A stretch of 17,979 nucleotides of DNA. Source: Rikenellaceae bacterium. GTDB taxonomy: Bacteria > Bacteroidota > Bacteroidia > Bacteroidales > Rikenellaceae. The notes beneath the pieces were generated by a model. The model saw only the letters and a list, made by a program, of their open reading frames with translations. It was not told the DNA's origin and searched no databases. Positions 8,290-16,642 of the stretch are shown piece after piece (position 1 is the first letter of the stretch; the number at the start of each line of letters is the position of its first letter). Position numbers and translations under genes: made by a program. The stretch lies in assembly GCA_020859875.1 (NCBI GenBank), contig JAJBVJ010000069.1, positions 1-17,979 on the forward strand, read 5' to 3'.

Positions 8290-9018
8290 ATGTTCGGTTT
8301 CGGCGGTAAACAAAAGCAGGGGCTAAATTTCACTACCGACCTCCATTGCCATATCCTGCCCGGGATAGACGACGGCTCCCCGTCGATGGACGACTCCCTG
8401 GCAATGGCCGAGCATATGGCCAGGGCGGGAATCGAAGAAATATACGCCACTCCGCATATAAAATCGGATATATTCCCGAACGACTACAATATAATATCGG
8501 GCGTGGCTGCCGATTTTTCCGACCGCCTGACAAGACATAATATAGGAATTAAAATTAACTTTGCGGCTGAGTATTTTATCGATATGTTCTTTATCGAGAA
8601 ATTGGAGGCGGGCGAGAGGCTGCTTACATTGAAAGATAACTACATCTTGGTGGAATCCTCCATGCGCCGTGAGCCGATGTTCCTATACGATGTTCTTTTC
8701 AGATTGCAGTCAAAGGGCTATAAGCCCGTAATGGCACATCCGGAAAGGTATATCTATTACGGCAAAGACCCGGGACCTTTCCGCAAAATGAAAAAATCGG
8801 GCTGCCTGCTGCAGCTCAATCTGTTTTCTTTAAGCGGGTACTACGGTAAAGAAGCCAAAGCCATTGCCGAAATGCTCCTGAAAAACGGCCTTGTCGATTT
8901 GGTCGGAAGCGATGCGCACCGCATCGACCATGCCCAAAAAATGTCGGACGGCGCCGTGGCCAAAAATATATCTAAATTTGCACCGGAAAACGATAGGATG
9001 TTCAGTACCCGAAAATAA
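8290..9018 (+). CDS. PHP-type protein-tyrosine phosphatase, CpsB/YwqE family
   Basis: Metal-dependent tyrosine phosphatase of the polymerase-and-histidinol-phosphatase (PHP) fold. It removes phosphate from the tyrosine-rich tail of bacterial tyrosine kinases and so sets capsule output. Metal ligands are visible in D-L-H-C-H-I-L-P-G-I-D-D-G-S (His19, His21), Glu41 in the following helix, A-T-P-H (His56), M-A-H-P-E-R-Y and G-S-D-A-H. Length (242 residues) is typical and no signal peptide is present, so it is cytoplasmic. It starts 9 bases after the dehydratase stop and sits two genes before the kinase that carries the Tyr-Gly tail, its likely substrate. Confidence 0.93.
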   Translation: MFGFGGKQKQGLNFTTDLHCHILPGIDDGSPSMDDSLAMAEHMARAGIEEIYATPHIKSDIFPNDYNIISGVAADFSDRLTRHNIGIKINFAAEYFIDMFFIEKLEAGERLLTLKDNYILVESSMRREPMFLYDVLFRLQSKGYKPVMAHPERYIYYGKDPGPFRKMKKSGCLLQLNLFSLSGYYGKEAKAIAEMLLKNGLVDLVGSDAHRIDHAQKMSDGAVAKNISKFAPENDRMFSTRK

Positions 9019-9031
9019 CCCCGAAGCCATA

Positions 9032-9790
9032 ATGAAAAATATCTTTTTGCTTTTTACCACACTCCTTATCCTTGCGGCCTGCGGATCGACAAAGAAAACA
9101 GTATATTTCCAGGGCATAGACGAGGCGGATATCGCGCAGGTCATTACCGAATATGAGGTGCGTATAATGCCGAACGACAATCTCCACATTACCGTAAGTA
9201 CTATAAACCCGGATGCCGCGGAAATCTTCAACAATATAAATTTGTCGCGGGGAGGTAATGTAAATACCGAGACTCTGACCGTGATGGGCTATCTGGTCGA
9301 CAGCGAAGGTTTTATCAATTTTCCGGTATTGGGTAAGATCCATCTCGGAGGTTTGACAAAGACCCAGGCTATAAATTACCTCACCGAGAGAATATCGGTA
9401 TATGTCGAAGACCCTGTCGTAAATATCCGTTTTATAAACTATAAGGTCACCATACTGGGCGAAGTAAAAAATCCCGGAACATATACCATAAAAGACGAAA
9501 AGGTAACTCTGCTCGAAGCGATCGGAATGGCGGGTGATCTCACTATATTCGGGAAGAGGGACAACATACTTATAACCCGCGAAACCGACGGCATCAAAAC
9601 CGCCCACAGATTAGACCTTACCTCCCCGGAAATCTTTTCTTCCGATTATTATTATCTGCAACAGAACGATGTCGTCTACGTTCAGCCCAATAAGGCACGG
9701 GCAGGCTCCTCGGCCTATAACCAGAACCTGTCACTCGGGGTTTCGCTGCTTTCGATCGTGGTAACCATAGCTTTGTTCATAGCAAACTAA
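9032..9790 (+). CDS. Wza-like polysaccharide export lipoprotein (Poly_export/SLBB)
   Basis: Outer-membrane polysaccharide export protein of the Wza/BexD type. The frame opens upstream at 8891, but the ATG at 9032 starts a lipoprotein signal (M-K-N-I-F-L-L-F-T-T-L-L-I-L-A-A-C, lipid-attached Cys17), so that is the start; it lies 13 bases after the phosphatase stop. Residues about 45-140 form the Poly_export domain (Y-E-V-R-I-M-P-N-D-N-L-H-I-T-V-S ... G-F-I-N-F-P-V-L-G-K-I). Residues about 145-225 form an SLBB domain (V-T-I-L-G-E-V-K-N-P-G-T-Y-T-I). The last 20 residues are a hydrophobic helix, usual in Bacteroidetes members and probably the stretch that crosses a membrane. At 252 residues it is shorter than E. 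coli Wza. It would work with the Wzc-like protein encoded 10 bases downstream. Confidence 0.94.
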   Translation: MKNIFLLFTTLLILAACGSTKKTVYFQGIDEADIAQVITEYEVRIMPNDNLHITVSTINPDAAEIFNNINLSRGGNVNTETLTVMGYLVDSEGFINFPVLGKIHLGGLTKTQAINYLTERISVYVEDPVVNIRFINYKVTILGEVKNPGTYTIKDEKVTLLEAIGMAGDLTIFGKRDNILITRETDGIKTAHRLDLTSPEIFSSDYYYLQQNDVVYVQPNKARAGSSAYNQNLSLGVSLLSIVVTIALFIAN

Positions 9791-9800
9791 TACGATTAAA

Positions 9801-12134
9801 ATGGACAATACCCAGAATATAGATACTCAAAACAACCAGCCCGAAAAAAGTATTCAGGAAATTCTACATCCCTACATCAGCCGCTGGTACTACATAGTAA
9901 TATCGCTAATTCTTTTTTTTATAGCCGCCCTGCTTAATCTTCGCTATACTTCGCCCGAATATAGGACTACGGCTAAGATCCTGCTTAAAGACGAAAAACG
10001 AGGTCAATCGGCCGTGGAATTCGACATTTTCAAAGACCTTGGCATCGGAGGCTTGTCGGGAAATGTGGACAATGAACTCGAAATATTAAGATCCCGCACA
10101 CTCATGCAAAAGGTGGGCGACAGTCTGAACCTGGATGTCAAATATTTAGCCGAAGGAAGGGTAAAAACCTCCGAACAATACCATAATGTTCCTGTTAATC
10201 TCTATGTAGACCAACTCAAACGCGGAACAGTAGAATTTATAATAGACCTTCTGCCCGACGGCAAATTCGAGATTAATGAACGGGAAGGCGGTTTTTCCGC
10301 TGTGGTATATGCGGGACAAAAAATCGATTCGCCCTGGGGCATTATTTCCGTCAACTTCTCCGGCTACGAGGGTAATTTTCCCGTTACGGCTCGAGTTTCC
10401 AAATGGCGTGGAAGGGATATTTTGTCAATCAACAACGTAAATAAAAATTCAGGGGTTGTGGAAATATCCATGGTTTCTCCGACCCCTTCCAAGAATGAAG
10501 ATATTATAAACCTCCTGATTGAATTCTACAATCTTCAGGCAATAGAGGACAAAAGATGGGTAACCGACCAGACCATCAAATTTATAGATGAGCGGCTCGA
10601 TGTGATTTCCGAGCAACTGGATATAGTGGAAAAAGATGTCGAACGGTATAAAAAAGACTATGAACTTACCGACCTTCAGACCGAAGCGGGACTTTATCTT
10701 GTGTCCGGTTCGGAATACGATAAAAGAATAGCCGAAATAGAGCTCCAGAAAGAGATCCTCACTTCGATCGAAGCCTATCTGCTGGATCAGGAAAATATCT
10801 ATTCCCCTGTCCCTTCGAGTCTCGGCATATCGGATATTTCACTGCTGGCATTGATGGAGGAATATAACAAAAAGCAGTTGGCGCGAAGGGAACTGGAAAA
10901 TGTAATGAGACCGGGAAATCCCCAGATAGTCGAAATTGAGAACCAGCTCAATTTGCTAAGAAACGACATTATCCGGGGGGTTAAAAATTCCGAAAGGGGT
11001 TACAATGTCACCTTGGACAATCTAAAACGCAAGGAGAATTCATATTCATCCAAGATACGCAATCTTTCCACCAACGAGAGAGAATACAGGGGATATGTAA
11101 GACAAAAAGAGATCACCGAATCCATCTACCTCTATCTGCTTCAAAAGCGCGAGGAATCCGCTATCTCCCTTTCGATGGTAACAGCCAATGCCAAAATTAT
11201 CGACAGTGCCTATACGGAGCCGTTTCCGGTGAAACCCCGCAAGTCCATAACGATTCTGATCGCCCTTATTCTGGGCCTTCTCTTCCCCATCGGCATAATA
11301 TACCTCATCGAACTTTTAAACACCAAAATTAAATCCCGCGAAGATATAGAGGCAGTTGCGCAATCGCCCGTTCTCGGGGAGGTGCCCGAGAAGACCGGAA
11401 AGAACGACATCGTAGTAGAGGCCGGCGACCGCTCGGGGGTGGTCGAAATGTACCGGCTGCTGGCAACAAATATGCGTTTTATGCTAACGGGTAAGAACGA
11501 AAAGGTGGTTATCGTTACATCCTCCGTTCCCAATGAAGGTAAAAGTTCCTTCTCTCTCAATTTTGCCCTTACCTTCTCGACGACCAACAAAAAAGTGCTT
11601 CTCGTCGATCTGGATATGCGAAATTCCAATATAAGCGAGACGCTGAATCTACACGGCTCGAAAGGCATGTCGGCTTATCTTTCCGACAGTGAACTCAGCC
11701 CGCGGGATGTGATAGTTCCATCGAAGCTCGATCCCAACCTCGATGTGGCCCTTTCCGGAATTTATCCCCCCAACCCGGTCGAGCTGCTGATGGGCGAGCG
11801 GCTCGAGGAATTCTTCGAATATGCAAGGACCAATTACGATATGGTGATTATCGACTCGCCGCCGGTACTACTGGTAACCGACGCTATCATTATCAACCGT
11901 GTGAGCGATGCTACCCTGTATGTAACCCGTTCCGGGATCAGCCGCAAGCAATTCCTGCGCAAATCGGAAGAGCTTGCAAGGGATAAGAAGCTCAATAACC
12001 TTTCCTATGTGATAAAAGGTATCGTGATCGGTAAAAAATATGGTTACGGCTACGGCTACGGGTATGGATACGGGTACGGTTACGGGTATGGTCTCCGCCC
12101 AAAGAAGAAATGGTACCAGTTCTGGCGTAAATAG
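9801..12134 (+). CDS. Wzc-like tyrosine autokinase / polysaccharide co-polymerase
   Basis: Inner-membrane chain-length regulator fused to a bacterial tyrosine kinase; it controls capsule polymerisation and export through the Wza-like channel. Domains in order are a Wzz-type N-terminus with membrane helix about residues 31-50, a long periplasmic coiled region (about 240-465), a GNVR-type segment and second membrane helix (about 478-505), then the cytoplasmic BY-kinase domain. Kinase motifs are Walker A N-E-G-K-S-S (Lys581), Walker A' V-D-L-D-M (Asp603) and Walker B V-I-I-D-S-P-P (Asp685). The C-terminus carries nine consecutive Tyr-Gly pairs (residues 747-764), then a basic end (R-P-K-K-K-W-Y-Q-F-W-R-K). 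The tyrosine cluster is the expected autophosphorylation site, and its regularity is unusual. At 777 residues it is full length and is the last gene of the cassette. Confidence 0.95.
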   Translation: MDNTQNIDTQNNQPEKSIQEILHPYISRWYYIVISLILFFIAALLNLRYTSPEYRTTAKILLKDEKRGQSAVEFDIFKDLGIGGLSGNVDNELEILRSRTLMQKVGDSLNLDVKYLAEGRVKTSEQYHNVPVNLYVDQLKRGTVEFIIDLLPDGKFEINEREGGFSAVVYAGQKIDSPWGIISVNFSGYEGNFPVTARVSKWRGRDILSINNVNKNSGVVEISMVSPTPSKNEDIINLLIEFYNLQAIEDKRWVTDQTIKFIDERLDVISEQLDIVEKDVERYKKDYELTDLQTEAGLYLVSGSEYDKRIAEIELQKEILTSIEAYLLDQENIYSPVPSSLGISDISLLALMEEYNKKQLARRELENVMRPGNPQIVEIENQLNLLRNDIIRGVKNSERGYNVTLDNLKRKENSYSSKIRNLSTNEREYRGYVRQKEITESIYLYLLQKREESAISLSMVTANAKIIDSAYTEPFPVKPRKSITILIALILGLLFPIGIIYLIELLNTKIKSREDIEAVAQSPVLGEVPEKTGKNDIVVEAGDRSGVVEMYRLLATNMRFMLTGKNEKVVIVTSSVPNEGKSSFSLNFALTFSTTNKKVLLVDLDMRNSNISETLNLHGSKGMSAYLSDSELSPRDVIVPSKLDPNLDVALSGIYPPNPVELLMGERLEEFFEYARTNYDMVIIDSPPVLLVTDAIIINRVSDATLYVTRSGISRKQFLRKSEELARDKKLNNLSYVIKGIVIGKKYGYGYGYGYGYGYGYGYGLRPKKKWYQFWRK
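12039..12092 (+). repeat. Nine in-frame TAYGGN hexamers encoding (Tyr-Gly)9
   Basis: Nine six-base units, each TAT or TAC followed by GGN, at the 3' end of the kinase gene. The third bases vary (TAC six times, TAT three; GGT, GGC, GGG and GGA all used), so neighbouring units differ at silent sites. This points to selection on the peptide rather than very recent slippage, although the array could still change length. Confidence 0.95.
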
Positions 12135-12144
12135 ACCGGTAACG

Positions 12145-12187
12145 GTTAAAACAGAGGCGGGCAACATTTGCCCGCCTCTGTTTTAAC
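12145..12187. terminator. Bidirectional intrinsic terminator between the Wzc-like gene and asnB
   Basis: A perfect 20-bp inverted repeat: the left arm 12145-12164 (GTTAAAACAGAGGCGGGCAA) pairs with 12168-12187, separated by a CAT loop. The outer part AAAACAGAGG...CCTCTGTTTT gives a U run in either direction. It lies between converging genes, 10 bases after the kinase stop and 16 bases before the asnB stop, so it can end transcripts from both strands. Confidence 0.93.
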
Positions 12188-12203
12188 GCTCCTTCGCCCC
12201 TGT

Positions 12204-13871
12204 TTACAACGCCTCGTTATGTACACTTCTCACAGCCCTGCCCGAGGGATCATTCAGCCCCCGGAACGATTCGTCCCATGCCAGGGCTTCGGCAGTACTG
12301 CATGCCACCGAAGGCACCGAGGGTACTGTGCGGGCCGCGGTCTGCGACGGGAAATGCTCCTCGAATATCGAGCGGTAATAGTATTCCTCCTTGTTCATCG
12401 GGGGATTTATCGGGAAGCGCTCGGCGCTGCGGCTCATCTGTTCATCCGATACCGCATTTTCGACCGCCTGTTTGAGGCTGTCTATCCAGTTGTACCCCAC
12501 TCCGTCCGAGAACTGTTCTTTCTGGCGCCAGACGATTTCTCCAGGAAGAAGATCCTCGCACGCCTTGCGAACCACCCATTTCTCCATCCGATCTTTACGG
12601 GCCATCTTTTCGCGGGGATCGAGTGTCATCGCCACATCCATAAACTCCTTATCGAGAAAAGGCACTCGTCCCTCCACTCCCCACGCCGAGAGGGCCTTAT
12701 TGGCTCGCAGGCAGTCGTATAAATAGAGATTTGCCAATTTGCGCACCGTTTCCTGGTGGAATGCCTGCGCGTCGGGTGCCTTATGGAAATAGAGGTAACC
12801 CCCGAATATCTCGTCGGCCCCTTCGCCCGAGAGAACCATCTTGATTCCCATAGACCTTATTACGCGTGCCAGAAGGTACATCGGCGTCGAGGCCCGTACG
12901 GTGGTAACATCGTAGGTCTCGATATAATAAATTACGTCGCGGATCGCATCCAATCCCTCTTGGACGGTGTAATGAATCTCATGGTGTACGGTGCCAATGT
13001 GGTCGGCCACTTTCCGGGCGGCGGCCAGGTCGGGCGCCCCGGCCAGCCCCACGGCAAAGGAGTGGAGGCGGGGCCACCATGCCTCGCTCTGCCCGCCGGT
13101 CTCGATACGCTTTGCGGCATATTTTTTAGCGATCGCCGAAATTACAGAAGAATCCAGTCCGCCGGATAGCAGTACCCCGTACGGGACATCCGACATCAGC
13201 TGCCGTTCGACCGCCTTTTCGAGCGAAGTGCGCAGGGCGCCAATATCGGCAGGGTTTCCCGCTACATTTTCATATTCCGTCCATCCACGCTTATACCACT
13301 GCACCATCCCGCATCCCCCAAAGCTGTAATAGTAATGGCCGGGGTCGAACTGCTTGATGGATGTGCATACCCCTTCGAGCGCTTTGAGTTCCGAAGCGAC
13401 GTATAAATGCCCTTTCTCGTCCCATCCCATATAGAGCGGGATGATACCGATATGGTCGCGGCCGATCAGGTAAACATCATTCTCCTGGTCGTATAGAGCG
13501 AAAGCAAAAATACCGTTCAGGTCTTCGAGGAAGCCGACACCTTTCTCTCGGTAAAGCGCAAGGATCACCTCGCAGTCGGAACCCGTCTGAAACTCATATT
13601 TCCCTGCAAGCCGCTCACGCAGTTCGCGGTGGTTATATATCTCGCCGTTGACGGCCAGTATCAATTTGCCGTCTTTACTCCGCAGGGGTTGTCCGCCCGA
13701 TTCGGGGTCGACGATCGAGAGGCGTTCATGGGCCATAATGGCCCTGCCGCCGCAATATATCCCCGACCAGTCGGGGCCGCGGTGGCGTATCTTTTTGGCC
13801 ATCTGCAGCACTTTCGGCCTGAACTCTTCCACACCGGATTCGACCGCGAACATACATACTATTCCACACAT
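12204..13871 (-). CDS. asnB: Glutamine-dependent asparagine synthetase B
   Basis: Cytoplasmic enzyme that makes asparagine from aspartate, ATP and glutamine. The open frame extends to 13931, but the real start is the ATG at 13869-13871, because the glutaminase nucleophile Cys must follow Met directly (M-C-G-I-V). That gives 555 residues, matching E. coli AsnB (554). The N-terminal glutaminase domain (1 to about 190) shows R-G-P-D (31-34), N-G-E-I-Y-N-H (75-81) and G-S-D-C-E (97-101). The synthetase domain shows the pyrophosphate loop S-G-G-L-D-S-S (236-242), S-G-E-G-A-D-E-I-F-G-G-Y and V-E-G-R-V-P-F-L-D. All key residues are intact. It is transcribed convergently with the capsule cassette and separated from the upstream barrel gene by 318 bases with its own candidate promoter. 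Confidence 0.97.
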   Translation of the reverse strand: MCGIVCMFAVESGVEEFRPKVLQMAKKIRHRGPDWSGIYCGGRAIMAHERLSIVDPESGGQPLRSKDGKLILAVNGEIYNHRELRERLAGKYEFQTGSDCEVILALYREKGVGFLEDLNGIFAFALYDQENDVYLIGRDHIGIIPLYMGWDEKGHLYVASELKALEGVCTSIKQFDPGHYYYSFGGCGMVQWYKRGWTEYENVAGNPADIGALRTSLEKAVERQLMSDVPYGVLLSGGLDSSVISAIAKKYAAKRIETGGQSEAWWPRLHSFAVGLAGAPDLAAARKVADHIGTVHHEIHYTVQEGLDAIRDVIYYIETYDVTTVRASTPMYLLARVIRSMGIKMVLSGEGADEIFGGYLYFHKAPDAQAFHQETVRKLANLYLYDCLRANKALSAWGVEGRVPFLDKEFMDVAMTLDPREKMARKDRMEKWVVRKACEDLLPGEIVWRQKEQFSDGVGYNWIDSLKQAVENAVSDEQMSRSAERFPINPPMNKEEYYYRSIFEEHFPSQTAARTVPSVPSVACSTAEALAWDESFRGLNDPSGRAVRSVHNEAL

Positions 13872-13888
13872 AATTTTTATCGATGGTT

Positions 13889-13943
13889 CGGCTGCGGCGG
13901 GCGGGAAGACAGTTTTCCCATGTTTTCCCACAGGGTGCAGCCG
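13889..13943 (-). promoter_or_regulatory. asnB leader with tandem TGGGAAAAC repeats and alternative stems
   Basis: Two direct copies of GTTTTCCCA (plus strand 13912-13920 and 13922-13930) lie 10 bases apart. In the RNA, either GGGAA can pair with the single UUCCC from 13903-13907, giving mutually exclusive hairpins. A 7-bp stem (13889-13895 with 13937-13943) encloses the whole element. It may be an operator for a dimeric protein or an RNA switch; its function is inference. Confidence 0.35.
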
Positions 13944-13960
13944 GTAATTTGTCTTGTATG

Positions 13961-13968
13961 CAAAGATA
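13961..13968 (-). promoter_or_regulatory. Candidate -7 box of asnB
   Basis: Minus-strand TATCTTTG matches TAnnTTTG exactly, about 90 bases before the asnB ATG. No clear TTTG -33 is found 19-20 bases upstream, so this promoter may need an activator or be only a chance match. Confidence 0.4.
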
Positions 13969-14189
13969 ATCCCTTATACCCGCCTTGAAGGTCGATCTCG
14001 TCACGGTTGTTAAAAATTTACCGCATTAAATAAAGAAGAAAAAAATGAAACATATTCCCCTTGAAGGGACAGTTGGGGAATCCGCCTACGAATTTAATTA
14101 CGGAATTCCAAAATAGAGAACCCACGTATAGAAGGCTAACCACGGCAGTCATTACACCGTGGGACGTAATTTAACTTTCCGGGCGGTGT

Positions 14190-16535
14190 TCAATTCTTCC
14201 CGAACCGGGAGCTGTCTACGCTTTGCAACTGCTTTTCCTCATACTTTCCGAACCTCCACGTGAGATTGACCGTAACCGTTCGGAAATCGAGCTGCTCCAT
14301 CCTGCTGTACTGGCGGGCCCAGTCGATCTTTATGGGCCGCGGTGTTTGGCGGCGCAGGATATTGTCTACCTTTACCGAGGCCGACAGCTTCTCGGAGATC
14401 GTCCACCGGATCCCCGCATCGAGCATATAGGCCTCTCCCAGATCCATTATACCCTGGATGGCCGGCCCCTGGTAGCGGGCGTCGACCTGAAGGTCTACCT
14501 TTTGGGTTTTGCCGTGATACAGCGGGACGGTATTATTCAGGGACACTACCGGAAGAAACGCACTTTGGCGGATATTCATCCCGTGGAAATCGGGAATGCG
14601 GTCCACTATCTGCACCCCGTTCAAAACGGCCCTCGAATCGAGGAATTTGCCGATCCTGAAAGGAACGATAAGGGCGAAACCGTACTGGAGACTGAAATCG
14701 AAATTTATATACTCGTACTCGGTCAGCCGCCTGGCTTCCAGCTGGTATGGCATCTGCCTGACTGCATCCTTGTTGTAAGATGCGAAGACCATCAGCATAT
14801 ATTTTCGGTTGAAAATATATACCAGTTGTCCCTCATACTGGCTGGAGGGCTTGAGGTTGGGATTACCTTTGATATAAGAATATGAATTGTACTGGGTCTC
14901 GTTCGCGCTGAGAGCCCAGTAGGGCGGGTAGCTTTTGTCGCTCGTAACGTTTAATTGGAGCATATGCTTTTCTGAAGCCATATATGTCAGGGAAGCGTCG
15001 GGATAAACGGCCCACTGGCTCCAGATGTTCCGTTTCACTCCGTCGTTCTCTATATTCGAATACTGGTACTCCCCCTTCACCCCTAATTTTATGCCGAGCT
15101 TCGGAGTGATCTGCTTACTTACCTCGAAAAACATATTGGCGAAATATTCCGACTGGCTGCTCAGGGTATTCGAAACGGCAGATACGGCCGCACCCTCCGA
15201 TACGGAATAGAGGTAGTCGGAATTATTGTCCGACCACGCGCTGTTGAAATGGAGTCCGTAGCCGAGGTTCCAGTCGTTCACAGCGGACGATTTATTGATG
15301 AACATATCAAGTTTGTCCACCTTTTGTGAATTGCGGAACCGGTAGTCCGTTTCGGCGACACTGTTCTCGTAATCCCTGTACAGCCCCTTGTCCGGACTGT
15401 TGTAGCGGGTGTAGTCCGCTCCTGCGGTCAACTTGCCGTTGTATTGGAAATGGAGGTTATGCAGGTGGGTTTTGCTTTTCTTTTCATTCGTACTTGCCAC
15501 CCGGCGCGAAATGTTCACCCCGTCGAATAAATTTTCGGCCCTTGCGACACCCGTCGAGGTGCTCCCGGAGTAGTAGTAGGAGAGGTTCAGATTACCGCCG
15601 CCGACAGGTTTATAATCCCCTGCCGCCCGGATCGAGTATGCGGTAGGTTTGCCCGTCTTACGGGTATCGTGTGTAATATCCACATAGTCACCCTCGAAGT
15701 AGTGACGAGTGTACATATCGTCCCCGCTACGGGTTTTCCTCCGGCCAACGTTCCCCAGCACACTTAAGCTGTATCGCTCTTTCTCCACATTCATGCTTCC
15801 CCGTACTCTTCCGCCCGAATAGAATTGGTTGAAATAGTCGGCGGACAGTTCGCCGGTGGTTCCCTCGTAACCGGTATTGTCGGCCAGTTCCACCTCTATT
15901 ACCGCTCCGTTGAAATTGTACTTTGCCGGGGCGTTGTAAGAAACGTTGATCCTTGTGACCATACCTGCGGGGATGGATCGCAGCAGGGCATATAATTGTG
16001 AAAGCGACATGGAAGTTATCTGCCCGTTGATAACGATGGTGAAATTACCCGCTCCGACCAGCTGAAGCTCATCGTCGCTGCCCGTGACCCCGGGTAGTTC
16101 CTTTACTACGTCGTAGGCGGTGGTTACTATTCGGTCTTTTGTCAGTACCCCGGCATCGTATGAGAGCGAGTTGCCGACGATCGTAACAAGGGGCCTTTCG
16201 CCCCTTACCACAATATCTTCGATCGTATTCTCCTTTTCGGTTATGGTGACGGCACAAGAGGCCATAAGTTCCGCTCCGGAAACCACAACCGTTTGGTAGG
16301 AGAGGTGCTGGATGATTATAATGCTGTTGTCGGCGGGCCGTTTATCGAGAGAAAAGCGACCGTCGGCGACCGACAATACGGCCTCTACCACTACGGAATC
16401 GGCGTCCTGGACGATTACGGTTGCCCACCCCACGGGCTCACCGGCCGCATCGACCACCCGGTGGCTATAACCGCCGCTTTGGGCGAATAAAAAACTCGGG
16501 GAAGAAAGCAGAAGCGCTAAAATGGCCGATTTCAT
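14190..16535 (-). CDS. Outer-membrane beta-barrel protein, TonB-receptor-like (OMP_b-brl_3 type)
   Basis: Large outer-membrane protein of 781 residues. A signal peptide ends at about residue 18 (F-L-F-A before Q). Residues about 24-95 look like the carboxypeptidase-regulatory-like domain (V-V-D-A-A-G-E-P-V-G-W-A-T-V). Residues about 105-215 resemble a TonB-receptor plug (D-V-V-K-E-L-P-G-V, I-V-I-N-G-Q). The rest is a long series of aromatic-rich amphipathic strands, in the style of the Bacteroidetes OMP_b-brl_3 group. These proteins are often annotated as TonB-dependent receptors, but substrates are rarely known and this one has no SusD-like partner or clear TonB box. The last barrel strand (V-N-L-T-W-R-F-G) is followed by a short polar tail. 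The start has a plausible promoter upstream. It shares the strand with the efflux gene but lies 107 bases away. Confidence 0.85.
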   Translation of the reverse strand: MKSAILALLLSSPSFLFAQSGGYSHRVVDAAGEPVGWATVIVQDADSVVVEAVLSVADGRFSLDKRPADNSIIIIQHLSYQTVVVSGAELMASCAVTITEKENTIEDIVVRGERPLVTIVGNSLSYDAGVLTKDRIVTTAYDVVKELPGVTGSDDELQLVGAGNFTIVINGQITSMSLSQLYALLRSIPAGMVTRINVSYNAPAKYNFNGAVIEVELADNTGYEGTTGELSADYFNQFYSGGRVRGSMNVEKERYSLSVLGNVGRRKTRSGDDMYTRHYFEGDYVDITHDTRKTGKPTAYSIRAAGDYKPVGGGNLNLSYYYSGSTSTGVARAENLFDGVNISRRVASTNEKKSKTHLHNLHFQYNGKLTAGADYTRYNSPDKGLYRDYENSVAETDYRFRNSQKVDKLDMFINKSSAVNDWNLGYGLHFNSAWSDNNSDYLYSVSEGAAVSAVSNTLSSQSEYFANMFFEVSKQITPKLGIKLGVKGEYQYSNIENDGVKRNIWSQWAVYPDASLTYMASEKHMLQLNVTSDKSYPPYWALSANETQYNSYSYIKGNPNLKPSSQYEGQLVYIFNRKYMLMVFASYNKDAVRQMPYQLEARRLTEYEYINFDFSLQYGFALIVPFRIGKFLDSRAVLNGVQIVDRIPDFHGMNIRQSAFLPVVSLNNTVPLYHGKTQKVDLQVDARYQGPAIQGIMDLGEAYMLDAGIRWTISEKLSASVKVDNILRRQTPRPIKIDWARQYSRMEQLDFRTVTVNLTWRFGKYEEKQLQSVDSSRFGKN

Positions 16536-16558
16536 TTTACCGTTATTTATTCGTGTAA

Positions 16559-16588
16559 AATAAGTAAATAAATGAACGGATACAGCAA
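16559..16588 (-). promoter_or_regulatory. Candidate promoter of the outer-membrane barrel gene
   Basis: Minus strand TTG (plus 16586-16588), 19-base spacer, then TACTTATT (plus 16559-16566). The spacing is right, but the -7 box matches TAnnTTTG only partly. The leader would be short, about 20 bases. Confidence 0.35.
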
Positions 16589-16642
16589 CCGGAGTGTTAA
16601 ATAGTGTTAACGAGGATTTACACTTGCCTGCTTTTCTCCCGT

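Larger units (their letters stand above)
13872..14189. other. Non-coding region upstream of asnB: leader repeats and small palindromes
   Basis: This 318-base gap holds the probable asnB leader and promoter (13872-13968). To the right are two palindromes: ATTCCCC (14054-14060) with GGGGAAT (14075-14081), and CCACGG (14140-14145) with CCGTGG (14157-14162). The second lies about 28 bases after the barrel gene stop and could help end that transcript, though no T run follows. A 23-codon plus-strand open frame (14045-14116), preceded by a purine-rich stretch, is too short to call. No tRNA-like or known riboswitch-like structure was recognised. Confidence 0.5.

Noticed and set aside
12039..12092. 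Hexamer array as a CRISPR or non-coding satellite repeat
   Set aside because: Units are six bases, in frame, lack spacers and encode the tyrosine tail expected of this kinase family.
13872..14189. tRNA or known riboswitch in the gap upstream of asnB
   Set aside because: No cloverleaf, T-loop consensus or recognised aptamer motif could be found by eye.
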